Part shown: positions 34,842 to 43,310 of the stretch, piece after piece
How positions within the stretch are numbered: position 1 is the stretch's first letter
Layout of the letters: every line of letters begins with the position of its first letter
Assembly: GCA_965243545.1 (NCBI GenBank)
Contig: OZ251573.1
Coordinates: 1,364,001-1,428,000, forward strand
Direction: 5' to 3'
From: CATQHW01 sp965243545
GTDB lineage: Bacteria > Spirochaetota > Spirochaetia > SZUA-6 > Bin103
DNA: 64,000 nt
Notes under the pieces: model-generated
What the model was told of the DNA's origin: nothing
Databases searched by the model: none
The model's input: the letters and a program-made list of their open reading frames with translations, nothing else
Program-made: the position numbers and the translations under genes

Positions 34842-36320
34842 ATGGCGCGCGAACGGATCGCGTTCGGGTGCATAGCCCATGAGACCAGCACCTTCAGCCC
34901 GGTCCCGACCACGATCGCCAGCTCCGAGGAGCGGTTCGGTTACGTGCGCGGCGCCGACATCCTCACCTCCTTCCGGGACACCAACACGCCGGTCGGGGGC
35001 TTCATCGACGGCGGGGAGCATCACGGGTTCGAGCTGCTCCCCACGATCTACTGGGAGGCGCATCCCGGCGGCCCGCTGCCGGCGGCCGACTTCGCCGCGC
35101 TGGTGCGCGAGCTGGTGGATCGGATCGGCGCCGCCGGCGGCGTCGACGGCGTATTGCTGGAGCTGCACGGCTCCATGGTGGCGGAGGGTGAAGACGACGC
35201 CGACGGCGCCATCCTGCGCGCCGTGCGCGGGGCGGCCGGCGCGGCGCCGATCATCGTCCAGCTCGACATCCACTCCAACGTCTCGGCGGCGATGGTCGAA
35301 CACGCGGACGGGATCATCGTGCGCGAGACCTACCCGGAGATCGATCAGGCCGAGCGCGGACGCGAGTGCGCGGACCTGATGGCGCGCGTGCTGCGCGACG
35401 GCGTGCGGCCGGCGCTGGCGCTGGCGCCGCTGCCGATGATCTGGGGCAAGAACCAGATCACCGCCCACCCGCCGATGCGGGCGGCGATCGACCGCCTGCA
35501 CGAGCTGGAGGAGCGCCCCGGCATCCTGTACGCGTCGATCTCCACCTGTTTTCCGCTGGCCGACGCGCCCCACGTCGGCGCCTCGGTCTCCGTGATCGCC
35601 GACGGCGATCACGCTCTGGCGCAGCGCAGCGCCGACGAGCTGGCGGCGTGGATCTTCGCGCGGCGCGCCGACTGGCAGACGTCCGTCCCCACGACCGCCG
35701 AAGCGCTCGACGAGATCGGCTCCGCCGGCCCCTACCCGATCGTCCTGGCCGACAGCAACGACAACTGCGGCGGCGGCGCCCCCGGCGACAGCACCGGCAT
35801 GCTGCGGACGTTCATCGAGCGCGGGCTCAAAGACGCCTGCGTGCTCTACGTCGTCGACCCGCAGGCCGCGCTCGCCTGCCACCGGGCCGGCGCCGGCGCG
35901 GCCGTGCGCCTGGCGGTGGGCGGCAAGTCGGTCCCGGCGCAAGGCCGGCCGGTGGAGGCGGAGTGGCAGGTGGTCGCGGTCTCCGACGGCGCCTACACCT
36001 ACGACGGGCCGATGTACGCGGGCCTCTCCACCACGCTCGGGCCGTCCGCGCACGTGCGCACCGGCGCGTCCGGTAGCGCCGTGCACGTGATCATCGTCAC
36101 CTACCGCGACCAGCCGTTCGACTCCGCGCTGGCGCGCAGCCTGGGTCTCCACCCGCAGCGGATGCGCTACGTCGGCGTGAAGTCGACCGGTCACTTCCGC
36201 GCCCACTTCGAGCCGTTCGCCGGGGTGATCCGCACGGTGAACGAACCGAGCGTCCATGACCCCACGCAGATCCGCTACCGCAACCTGGGCCGGCCGGTCT
36301 ATCCGATCGATCCGCTCTGA
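34842..36320 (+). CDS. M81 family peptidase (MlrC-like)
   Basis: 492 residues, the usual length. The start MARERIAFGCIAHETSTFSP contains the family H-E-T-x-T-F motif; LELHGSMVAEGEDDADG and QLDIHSNVSAAMVEHAD supply further metal-ligand His/Asp residues. The C-terminal MlrC domain includes ADSNDNCGGGAPGDSTGMLR. MlrC was described from microcystin-degrading Sphingomonas as a zinc enzyme cutting linear tetrapeptides; most homologues are of unknown substrate and occur near transport and oxidase genes like those here. Confidence 0.9.
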   Translation: MARERIAFGCIAHETSTFSPVPTTIASSEERFGYVRGADILTSFRDTNTPVGGFIDGGEHHGFELLPTIYWEAHPGGPLPAADFAALVRELVDRIGAAGGVDGVLLELHGSMVAEGEDDADGAILRAVRGAAGAAPIIVQLDIHSNVSAAMVEHADGIIVRETYPEIDQAERGRECADLMARVLRDGVRPALALAPLPMIWGKNQITAHPPMRAAIDRLHELEERPGILYASISTCFPLADAPHVGASVSVIADGDHALAQRSADELAAWIFARRADWQTSVPTTAEALDEIGSAGPYPIVLADSNDNCGGGAPGDSTGMLRTFIERGLKDACVLYVVDPQAALACHRAGAGAAVRLAVGGKSVPAQGRPVEAEWQVVAVSDGAYTYDGPMYAGLSTTLGPSAHVRTGASGSAVHVIIVTYRDQPFDSALARSLGLHPQRMRYVGVKSTGHFRAHFEPFAGVIRTVNEPSVHDPTQIRYRNLGRPVYPIDPL

Positions 36321-36403
36321 TTCGATGGCGGCGGCCCTGACGCCCTGCCGCAGGTGACCGGCGTCCGGTTGCGCGAACGCTGCTGAGACCCTCCGCGTTC
36401 GTC

Positions 36404-37402
36404 TTGGCCGCTCTCGCCTTGGCCGCTTTCGCCCTGGCCGCCGTGTCCATCCTGGCCCCGGGGACGCTCGCCGCGCAGGCGGACACGGGGCGGTCAGGCG
36501 CGGCGCCGGCGCTTCCGGTGTCGGTGCTGCGGACGCCCGCCGCGCTGCTGCCGGGAGATCCGTTGAGCGCCGCGGTGACCAGCGCCACGCCGCTGGCGGC
36601 GCTCGACCTGACGGTGGAGCTTGCGGACGGAGCGCGCGTCTCCGGCCGCGGCTTCCCCGTTCGTTCGGGACCGGCCGGAACGACCTGGGCGGCGATGATC
36701 GGCATTCCGAGCACCGCCCCGGCGGCGTCGGCGCGGCTGACGATCACCGCGCGACTCGCCGGCGCCCTCCCCCAACAAGCGCCGCGCGTGCTGCACGAAC
36801 AGTCGATCGCCATAGCCGAGCGCGTGTTCGCCGTCGAGGAGATCCCGCTCAACGCCGAGCTTTCCGCACTGCGGCGCACCACCGATCCGCGCCGGCAGGC
36901 GGAGTCGCTTGCGCTCCGGGCGCTGCTCACCACGTGGCGGCCGGTCGCGCGGCCCCACTTCGGACCGTTGCGGCTGCCGGCCGGCGACGCGCGGCGCACC
37001 GCCGCCTTCGGCGACCGCCGGCGCTACCGCTACGACGACGGCAGCACCGACACCACCGTCCACAACGGCGTCGACTTCGGCGTTCCGGCCGGCACGGCGG
37101 TAGCCGCCGCCGGAGGCGGTACGGTGGTGATGGCCCGCGACCGCATGGTCACCGGGCTGACGGTCGTGGTCGAGCATCTGCCCGGTGTCTATTCGCTCTA
37201 CTACCACCTGGAAAGCATGGCGGTGCGGGAAGGCGGGTACGTGGCGGCCGGCGAGACGATCGGCGCCGTCGGCAGCACCGGGCTGGCCACCGGGCCGCAC
37301 CTGCACTGGGAGGTGCGCGCCGCCGGCGTGGCCGTCGACCCGGACACCCTGGTGACCGGCCCGCTGGTCGATCTGCGGGCCGCTGAAACCGGGGGGCGCT
37401 GA
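36404..37402 (+). CDS. M23 family metallopeptidase, secreted
   Basis: 332 residues from TTG at 36404; the start is uncertain because no ribosome site is seen and the hydrophobic signal (ALALAAFALAAVSILAPGTLAA) could begin a few codons earlier at CTG. The peptidase domain is C-terminal: zinc ligands in HNGVDFG (H-x-x-x-D) and PHLHWEVR (H-x-H), with the typical GTAVAAAGGGTVV strand. Such LytM/NlpD-like enzymes cut peptidoglycan peptide cross-links outside the inner membrane. The N-terminal domain (about residues 35-180) looks beta-rich and unassigned. Confidence 0.87.
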   Translation: MAALALAAFALAAVSILAPGTLAAQADTGRSGAAPALPVSVLRTPAALLPGDPLSAAVTSATPLAALDLTVELADGARVSGRGFPVRSGPAGTTWAAMIGIPSTAPAASARLTITARLAGALPQQAPRVLHEQSIAIAERVFAVEEIPLNAELSALRRTTDPRRQAESLALRALLTTWRPVARPHFGPLRLPAGDARRTAAFGDRRRYRYDDGSTDTTVHNGVDFGVPAGTAVAAAGGGTVVMARDRMVTGLTVVVEHLPGVYSLYYHLESMAVREGGYVAAGETIGAVGSTGLATGPHLHWEVRAAGVAVDPDTLVTGPLVDLRAAETGGR

Positions 37403-38238
37403 ACCGCGTAACGGGAGCGCCCGATGGCGCCCAGGGCGCTCTGACCGGCTGCCAACGTGACTGTGGTCCGGCCGTCCAGGCCGGCGACGACCGGATAGGT
37501 CCGCGCCGGCGGCCCGCCGCTGCCGGGCACGTAGCGGGCGGTCGGCGGGAAGTAGGCGTACAGCGCCGTGTGGCGGGGGCGGTCGGAGCGGTTCGGCCCG
37601 GAGCCGTGCACGATGTTGCTGTGAAACAGCACGGCGCTGCCGGCGTCCAGCGGCACGTCGCGGAGCTGCGACACGTCGACGTCGCTACGGTCGGTCTGCG
37701 CCGCGTCGTCGCCGCGGGCTATGGCGCCCCACTCACCTACCGGCCAGCGGTGGCTGCCGGGAATGACGTGGATACAACCGTTCCGCGCGTCGCTGGCCGA
37801 GATGGCTATGCTCACGGTCACCAGGTCCGGCGGCTGCAGCGGCCAGTACGCCACGTCCTGATGCAGCCCGTGCCGCGATCCGTGCCGCGCCGGCTTCAAC
37901 ATCAACGTCGATCGAAACAGCAGCAGTTCCGGTCCCAGAATCGCCGACACCACCGCCAGCACGCGCGGATTGGCGGCCATGCGCGCGAACAGGCCGGAAA
38001 CCCGGTCGGTGCGTTCGATCTTGCGCAGCACGGGACGGCCGCGCTCGGCGCGCACGTCCGCGTGCGGCTCGAACTGAACGGTCGTCTCATCCGGGAGGGC
38101 CCCGCCGCCTGCCGCCGCCCGGTGCAGGCGTTCGATCTCCCGTTGGGCGGCGTCCACCTCGGCGGCGGAGAGCGCGCCGCGAATCACCAGGTATCCGCTC
38201 TCCCGATAGGCGGCGAGGTCCGCGGGTGTTGCGTGCAT
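37201..38238 (-). CDS. Phytanoyl-CoA dioxygenase family protein
   Basis: 345 residues from ATG at 38238 (MHATPADLAAYRESGYLVIRG). Iron ligands are visible as HQDVAYW (H-x-D) and the distal HGSGPNRSDRPRHTALY with the 2-oxoglutarate arginine. The family is normally about 260-290 residues; the last 55-60 residues (from about QSALGAIGR) are low in complexity and lie antisense over the end of the M23 gene (37201-37402) and over a hairpin at 37415. The real C-terminus may therefore be shorter, with a frame error near 37440. It hydroxylates a small molecule using Fe(II) and 2-oxoglutarate. Confidence 0.82.
   Translation of the reverse strand: MHATPADLAAYRESGYLVIRGALSAAEVDAAQREIERLHRAAAGGGALPDETTVQFEPHADVRAERGRPVLRKIERTDRVSGLFARMAANPRVLAVVSAILGPELLLFRSTLMLKPARHGSRHGLHQDVAYWPLQPPDLVTVSIAISASDARNGCIHVIPGSHRWPVGEWGAIARGDDAAQTDRSDVDVSQLRDVPLDAGSAVLFHSNIVHGSGPNRSDRPRHTALYAYFPPTARYVPGSGGPPARTYPVVAGLDGRTTVTLAAGQSALGAIGRSRYAVQRPPVSAARRSTSGPVTRVSGSTATPAARTSQCRCGPVASPVLPTAPIVSPAATYPPSRTAMLSRW
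37415..37441 (+). terminator. Hairpin after the M23 gene
   Basis: GAGCGCCC (37415-37422) pairs with GGGCGCTC (37434-37441) around 11 nt. It lies 12 nt after the M23 stop and inside the extended reading frame of the convergent dioxygenase gene. Confidence 0.4.
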
Positions 38239-38277
38239 CCGGCTGACAGACTCCTGCCGGCACGGTACCATGAAGAC

Positions 38278-38730
38278 ATGCTCACGAGTGCGGACCGGCC
38301 CGGCGCGCGTAGTCTGAGGGGCTGGCGGGCGGCGGTCACGGTTCTTGCCGCGGTCACCGTGGCCGCGGTCGTCCCGCTCCTGGCGAGCTGCCGCGTGACG
38401 CTGGTCGCGGCGACGCCCGTGGTGGTGAATCCGTTCGTGGGGACCTGGACGGCGGCGGTCCCCGGGCAGCGGATCACGTACCGGTTCGGCAAGGACGAGC
38501 GCTATGAGCGCGACAGCACGTCGTCGTCACGCGGCACCTCGATCAGCATCAGTGTCTCCGGTTCCTACTCCTACGACTCCGGCACCCACATTCTGAGCCT
38601 CGCGCCGGCATCGGACGCGATCGCTCCCGAGCGGTTCAGCTACCAGTTCCCGGAGCGCGACGAGCTGGTGCTCACCACCTATCCGCGCGGTACCGTCAAC
38701 GTCACGTACACCTTCCGGCGCCAAACGTAG
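38278..38730 (+). CDS. Hypothetical lipoprotein
   Basis: 150 residues from ATG at 38278. A signal peptide ends in the lipobox VVPLLASC, giving a mature lipoprotein beginning at Cys 40. The rest is a small beta-rich domain: VGTWTAAVPGQRITYRFGKD, SISISVSGSYSYDSGTHILSL and TTYPRGTVNVTYTFRR, reminiscent of lipocalin-like or DUF5640-type stress lipoproteins that open with a x-G-x-W motif. No exact family assigned. It is divergent from the dioxygenase gene (start codons 39 nt apart). Confidence 0.75.
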   Translation: MLTSADRPGARSLRGWRAAVTVLAAVTVAAVVPLLASCRVTLVAATPVVVNPFVGTWTAAVPGQRITYRFGKDERYERDSTSSSRGTSISISVSGSYSYDSGTHILSLAPASDAIAPERFSYQFPERDELVLTTYPRGTVNVTYTFRRQT

Positions 38731-38747
38731 CGGCGCGCCCGCCGCGG

Positions 38748-40100
38748 TCAGGGCGCGGGCGGGTCCGGCTCCGTCAGCCAGCGCGCTGCCGGCGCCCATA
38801 CGATGCGCTCCGGCAGCGGCCGACGCGGCGGCGACGAGTCGAGCGTGACCAGCAGCAACGCGGCCTCCGGGTACGCCTGCCCCGCGGCGCGGAGCGCCCG
38901 CACCTCCCGCTCCCAGGTCGCGTCCTCGGCTGTCTCCATGCAGACCTGGACCAGCCGCGGTGGCTCCCCGGCGCGGCGCGCGAAGAAGTCGACCTCCCAC
39001 CCTTCCGCGGTGCGCAGGTAGCCGGCCTCCCATCCGCGCCGCTCCAGCTCCAGCAGCACCGCGGTCTCCAACGCGCGCCCGGCGTGGCTGCGGCCGCTGG
39101 TCTCGAACAGAGCGATCAGCCCCGGATCGACCGGATACGCCTTGCGGGGATGCACCGTGCGCTGCCGCTCGGAGGCGGAATGGAGCGACACGGTGCGCAC
39201 CAGGAAGGCGTCCTCCAGGTAGCCGAGGTATTCGTGCAGCGTGTCCTTGCCCACCCGCACCCCCTGCGAGCGCAGCGTGTCGTAGTGCTTCCTTACCGAG
39301 AAGCCGCCGCCGGGATTGGCCAGCAGCTGCCGCTGCAGCCAGCGCAGGGCCAGCGGATTGGCCACGCCGTAGCGCTCGATGACGTCGCGCAGCACCACCA
39401 CGTCGACGTAGCCGGACAGCAGCGCCGCCCGGTCGCGCGGCGGCGCGCCCTGCGCCTCGGGAAAGCCGCCTTCGACCAAGTAGCGCCGCAGGCGCAGGTC
39501 GAGCGTCCCGGGCGGCGGCGGATCGTCGCCGGTGTGGCGCAACGCCTCGCGCAAGCTGAACGGGTGGACCAGCACCTCCATCGCCCGCCCGCGCAGGCTG
39601 GTCGCCACCTCCCGGCTCAGCAGCCGCGCCGACGATCCGGTCACGAACACCTCCACCGCGGCGGTGTCGATCAGGCGCCGGACCAGCCGCTCCCAGTCGG
39701 GAACGTTCTGCACCTCATCCAGGTAGAGGGTGACGCCGCCCGCGCGGTGCAGTTCCGGGAACCGCCGCGCGTGCTCCTCCAGCAGCCAGCCCAGGTCGGC
39801 GGCGGTGATCCCCGCCAGCCGCTCATCTTCGAGCAACAGCAGCAGCTGCGACTCCGGGGCCGCGCCTGCCTGCACGCGGGCGGCCCGGCACTGGGCCAGA
39901 AACGAGGTCTTGCCGCTACGGCGCACGCCGACGATCGCAAACGCCTTGCCGGGAATCGCCGGCAGCCGCACGTCGCGCGGCGTGAGAGGCCGGGCGGCAG
40001 GCGTCAGCGACGGCGCCGCCAGCGACTCATCCAGCTTTGCCCGCAGGAGGTCTCGGGAGATCGTCACTTTCAGAAGGACAATATCAGCCCAAGTCGTCAC
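38748..40100 (-). CDS. AAA_14 ATPase with DUF4143 C-terminus
   Basis: 450 residues. Walker A AIVGVRRSGKTSFLAQC, Walker B VTLYLDEVQNVPDWE and sensor VFVTGSSARLLSREVAT belong to the AAA_14 group; the C-terminal half (RYLVEGGFPEAQ, then TLHEYLGYLEDAFLV and ERRGWEAGYLRTAEGWEVDF) is DUF4143, which has a nuclease-like EVDF motif. These ATPases are widespread in bacteria and archaea, often horizontally mobile, with unknown role. It lies 53 nt downstream of drmC on the same strand, so it may be co-transcribed with the DISARM genes, but DUF4143 proteins are common everywhere. Confidence 0.85.
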   Translation of the reverse strand: MTTWADIVLLKVTISRDLLRAKLDESLAAPSLTPAARPLTPRDVRLPAIPGKAFAIVGVRRSGKTSFLAQCRAARVQAGAAPESQLLLLLEDERLAGITAADLGWLLEEHARRFPELHRAGGVTLYLDEVQNVPDWERLVRRLIDTAAVEVFVTGSSARLLSREVATSLRGRAMEVLVHPFSLREALRHTGDDPPPPGTLDLRLRRYLVEGGFPEAQGAPPRDRAALLSGYVDVVVLRDVIERYGVANPLALRWLQRQLLANPGGGFSVRKHYDTLRSQGVRVGKDTLHEYLGYLEDAFLVRTVSLHSASERQRTVHPRKAYPVDPGLIALFETSGRSHAGRALETAVLLELERRGWEAGYLRTAEGWEVDFFARRAGEPPRLVQVCMETAEDATWEREVRALRAAGQAYPEAALLLVTLDSSPPRRPLPERIVWAPAARWLTEPDPPAP

Positions 40101-40152
40101 GCGACAACGGACCGCCGTAGCGCCCGGTTACGGGCGGGCCGGCCCGCGGCTG

Positions 40153-40932
40153 CTACGTGGGCGGGAGTTGGCGCAACAGGCCGCGCTCGATCAGCGTGCG
40201 GAAGTGGAGCACCGCGGTCTCGGCGAGGGTGCGGTCGCGGACCAGGAGGCCGAGCTCGACGTTGCGGTCGAAGGCCGCCTCGGTCAGGTTGGCGGAGGTA
40301 ACGAACACCGCCTCGCCGTCGGCAACCACCGCCTTGGCGTGGAGCACGCCGGCGGGGCCGCCGTCCGTTACCGAGCGCGGATCGTAGTAGACGCGGGGGC
40401 GCGCGCCCCCCGGCCACGCTTCGCCCCAGAACCGGTCCGCAAAGCGGCGCACCAAGCTGTCGGCGGCGGTGGTGTCGCCGCGCCGGCGTTCGACGTTGAG
40501 CAGCAGCGTCACTTCGAGCCGCGGGTTGGCGTCCATGCGGCCGGCCAGCGTCGCGAACGCGCGCGGTCCGTCGAAGAAGGCGTAGCTGCACACCCAGATC
40601 GACCGTTGCGCGGCGCCGATCAGCTCGTCGTACACGCGGCGCGTGTCGCGCGCGTGCAGGCCGGTCACCTCCGGCCCGGTCCAGACGAAGTCGGGCGCCG
40701 GCGCCCGTGCGGCGGCGCGCGCCAAGCTGCGCAGCCAGACGCCGCCGGCCGCCGGCGAGACGCCGAGGCGCTCCCACTCCCGAAGCACCTGCAGGATCGC
40801 GTCCCGGTGTTCGCCGCCCACCGTCGCGCGGACGGGGACGTTGGAGTACGGCGGCGCGAGCAGCCCGGATTCGAGCGCGAGCGCCAGCCGGCTGCGGGCG
40901 TGGGCGGGCAGCGCGACCAGCGCGTCGATCAC
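40153..40932 (-). CDS. drmC: DISARM phospholipase D-like protein DrmC
   Basis: 259 residues from GTG at 40932, which overlaps the drmB stop (GTGA). One phospholipase D motif is intact: HAKAVVAD (H-x-K-x4-D) followed by TSANLTEAAFDRNVELG. The N-terminal region (SRLALALESGLLAPPYSN) fits DrmC proteins of about 250 residues. DrmC is the PLD-family component of DISARM; it is reported as not essential for protection in some systems. The position directly after drmB matches the standard order drmA-drmB-drmC. Confidence 0.87.
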   Translation of the reverse strand: MIDALVALPAHARSRLALALESGLLAPPYSNVPVRATVGGEHRDAILQVLREWERLGVSPAAGGVWLRSLARAAARAPAPDFVWTGPEVTGLHARDTRRVYDELIGAAQRSIWVCSYAFFDGPRAFATLAGRMDANPRLEVTLLLNVERRRGDTTAADSLVRRFADRFWGEAWPGGARPRVYYDPRSVTDGGPAGVLHAKAVVADGEAVFVTSANLTEAAFDRNVELGLLVRDRTLAETAVLHFRTLIERGLLRQLPPT

Positions 40933-42731
40933 GGAGCGGCGAAGAACGCGGCCCCGGCGGAGTACAGCCCCGGCGCCACCAGCGCGCGGTCCAGGTACTC
41001 GTTGCGCATCTCGCACGATGTCTCCGCGAGCAGCGCGCAGCCGTGGCAGGCCGCGCCGTGCAGCCAGCGCTCCTCCATGCTCTGCCCCGGTACGTGTTCG
41101 GCGCAGACCGGATCGTTGGAACAGAGGGCCGCCGATTCCAGCGCGTACTGCAGATGGTCTTCCACTCGGCGCGCTTCCTGCACCAGGCCGCCGAGCGTCC
41201 CCTCGGCGTCAGGACTGGCGGTATACAGCAACAGGGCGTAGCGCCCGCCCTCGTCGTCGGCGTAGATGCGTTCCCGGATCGAGGCGGCGGGGTAGCCGCA
41301 CCGCATGGAGAGGGATTGCACGAGCAGGTGGGCCAGCGTGTGCAGCAGCACGTAGGGGCCGCGGGGGAACGGGCGTTCGCTCTTGCGCCGGCGCGCCCAG
41401 GCAGCGTGGCCGTCGAGCAATTGGTCCAACCGCTCCTGCACCGGCTGCCGGGCGAGCCAGTCGGCGACGGCGGCGGCGCGGAGCTGCACCAGAATGCCTT
41501 CGCCTCGGTTCTCCACGGCCGGGAACCACGCCGGCTCCAGCGCGATGGCGGCGCGCTCGACCTCCGCCTCGTATTCGCCGTCCACGTTCGGCATGACCGG
41601 TTCCAGCCGGGTGAACCCGGCCAGCGCCAGCACCTCCCGGAGCCGGTGCACCTGGATGACCGCCTCGACGCCGCGGTAACGCGGCGACCGCCCCCGCCAC
41701 GCCGACTCCGGCAGCCGGCGCGCGTGGAAGTCGGGATCGACCGGCACGTCGTCGCCGAACCCCTCGGGAGCGGCGAGCAGCGCGTCCAGTTCGACGTGCT
41801 TGATGGGGCGTTCCGCGCCGGCGCCGCCGGCCAGCCGGGCGGCGATCGCGGCAAGCACTTCGTCGTCAGAGAACGCCGCCAGGCGGTCGGCCACGTCGGG
41901 GTGCCGCTTGATGAAGTGGAGCTCGGCGGCGCTGGTCACGATCTGCAGGTGCGCCCAGAGTTCCTCGACGGCGCGCTCGGCCCCGACGCCGCGGTCAGGC
42001 AGCGAGAGCACGCTGAGCACCTGCGGAAACCAGGCGTTGGACGCGGTGCGGATCAAGAGCCGGCTCGGCTGGCCGCACGGCTCGTTGGCGTGGCGGCCGA
42101 GCCAGGGGCGGGCGCCGCTGCACGGGCCGAGCGCGGCGAGCTCGCGATCGGCCGCTTCATGCATGGGACGCGACCTGCCGCACTCGCACCGCGCGATCTG
42201 CTCGGTCAGATCGCCGCTGGTGCCGCGCTCGTCCAGCCAGAGCTGCCGGCGGCACGTTCCGCCGTCCGGTCCGTGGACGAACCGATGCCAGTCGATGTCG
42301 TCGACGTGCCCCCGCGAGCAGGCGCGCACGAACCGCGTCGCCACCACCGGCCGCCGGTCGAACCTGCCGCGGTCGAGCGCGGCGCGGTGCACCATGCGCC
42401 GCGAACGCGCGCTCGACCGCTCCCCGTCACCGGGGTCGTCCTGCACGACGCACCACTCCGGAAAGCGCCACCCGCCGATGCCGCGCTGCTGCTCCTGCGG
42501 ATGGTCCGGCGCCGGCGGCGGCGCATACAGCGGCGGCGCGGAAACGCCGGTCATGGCCGCCAGCTTGGCCGCAAGGCGCGGTTCGTTGATCTCCTGCAGA
42601 TCGCGCACCGCGCCCCAGGTGTCCAGCCCGCCCACGATCGCCGAGTCGTCCGGCAGATCGATCAGCGCTCCCGGCCCGAACGTCGTGATCACCTGACTGC
42701 GCCGCACCTGCCCGTGCGCCTTGCCGTTCAT
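40929..42731 (-). CDS. drmB: DISARM DUF1998 protein DrmB
   Basis: 600 residues. Starts NGKAHGQVRRSQVITTFGPGALIDL, a typical DrmB beginning. Cysteine clusters (CSRGH, CECGRSRPM, CSGARPW) suggest zinc binding, and the C-terminal DUF1998 domain shows LLHTLAHLLVQSLSMRCGYP and ACHGCALLAETSCEMRNEYL. DrmB forms a complex with the DrmA helicase; together they bind and act on DNA ends and are the conserved core of DISARM. Its ATG overlaps the DUF4276 stop by 4 nt and its stop overlaps drmC by 4 nt. Confidence 0.9.
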   Translation of the reverse strand: MNGKAHGQVRRSQVITTFGPGALIDLPDDSAIVGGLDTWGAVRDLQEINEPRLAAKLAAMTGVSAPPLYAPPPAPDHPQEQQRGIGGWRFPEWCVVQDDPGDGERSSARSRRMVHRAALDRGRFDRRPVVATRFVRACSRGHVDDIDWHRFVHGPDGGTCRRQLWLDERGTSGDLTEQIARCECGRSRPMHEAADRELAALGPCSGARPWLGRHANEPCGQPSRLLIRTASNAWFPQVLSVLSLPDRGVGAERAVEELWAHLQIVTSAAELHFIKRHPDVADRLAAFSDDEVLAAIAARLAGGAGAERPIKHVELDALLAAPEGFGDDVPVDPDFHARRLPESAWRGRSPRYRGVEAVIQVHRLREVLALAGFTRLEPVMPNVDGEYEAEVERAAIALEPAWFPAVENRGEGILVQLRAAAVADWLARQPVQERLDQLLDGHAAWARRRKSERPFPRGPYVLLHTLAHLLVQSLSMRCGYPAASIRERIYADDEGGRYALLLYTASPDAEGTLGGLVQEARRVEDHLQYALESAALCSNDPVCAEHVPGQSMEERWLHGAACHGCALLAETSCEMRNEYLDRALVAPGLYSAGAAFFAAP

Positions 42732-43309
42732 GGCCCGCTCCCGTGATCGCCGCCGTTCTTCACGACTTCTACGAAGCGTTTGAAACTGGGACTGCGGCCC
42801 TCGATCGTCTGCGGCTTCAATACTTCCGCGATTTCCTCGGAAACGCGGGAGGTGTAGAACTGCGGAAGAAGGTTCGTCAGATGGAGCTTGGGATTCTCGA
42901 TCTCATCAGGTTTGGACGCATCGACGCTCCCAAGATCGCGATGGAGATACTCTCGGAGATTCGTCGCGTCGGCGAAGTACCATGCTTCGAGATGCCATTG
43001 AGCGTACGCATACAGCACTCTGGCGTTGATTTCCCGTCGTAGACGATTGGAAAGACGATCTCTCAGTGGACTGACTACTTCGCCTGGCTGCTTGCCATCA
43101 ACGTCGACCAGAACGACGATCTTGTCCGGACGATCGTCGATTTCATCGTACCACACCGAATTGATGAGACCTTCCGCATAGCGCGCGAGGTCTCTGTGGT
43201 TCGGCGGAATACGCACTTCAACCGTCGTGCCTTGCAGATGCGATACGAGATGCCGCAGCGAACGCCGCTCAGTGTCGCCCGAAGCGAGTACTACGACCTT
43301 TCGAGCCAC
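42728..43309 (-). CDS. DUF4276-like protein paired with AAA ATPase
   Basis: 193 residues from GTG at 43309, one base after the ATPase stop. N-terminal strand VARKVVVLASGDTERRSLRHL, a D-x-D strand KIVVLVDVDGK and a later HLEAWYFADA block, with the C-terminal GRSPSFKRFVEVVKN. DUF4276 proteins usually follow an SMC-like AAA ATPase gene and resemble TOPRIM-like nuclease partners of OLD/RloC-type systems (inference). Where the family normally has E-G-x-x-E, this copy has S-G-D-T-E, so a catalytic acidic residue may be missing. The context, inside the drmA-drmB interval with overlaps, ties it to the DISARM operon. Confidence 0.75.
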   Translation of the reverse strand: MARKVVVLASGDTERRSLRHLVSHLQGTTVEVRIPPNHRDLARYAEGLINSVWYDEIDDRPDKIVVLVDVDGKQPGEVVSPLRDRLSNRLRREINARVLYAYAQWHLEAWYFADATNLREYLHRDLGSVDASKPDEIENPKLHLTNLLPQFYTSRVSEEIAEVLKPQTIEGRSPSFKRFVEVVKNGGDHGSGP

Positions 43310-43310
43310 A

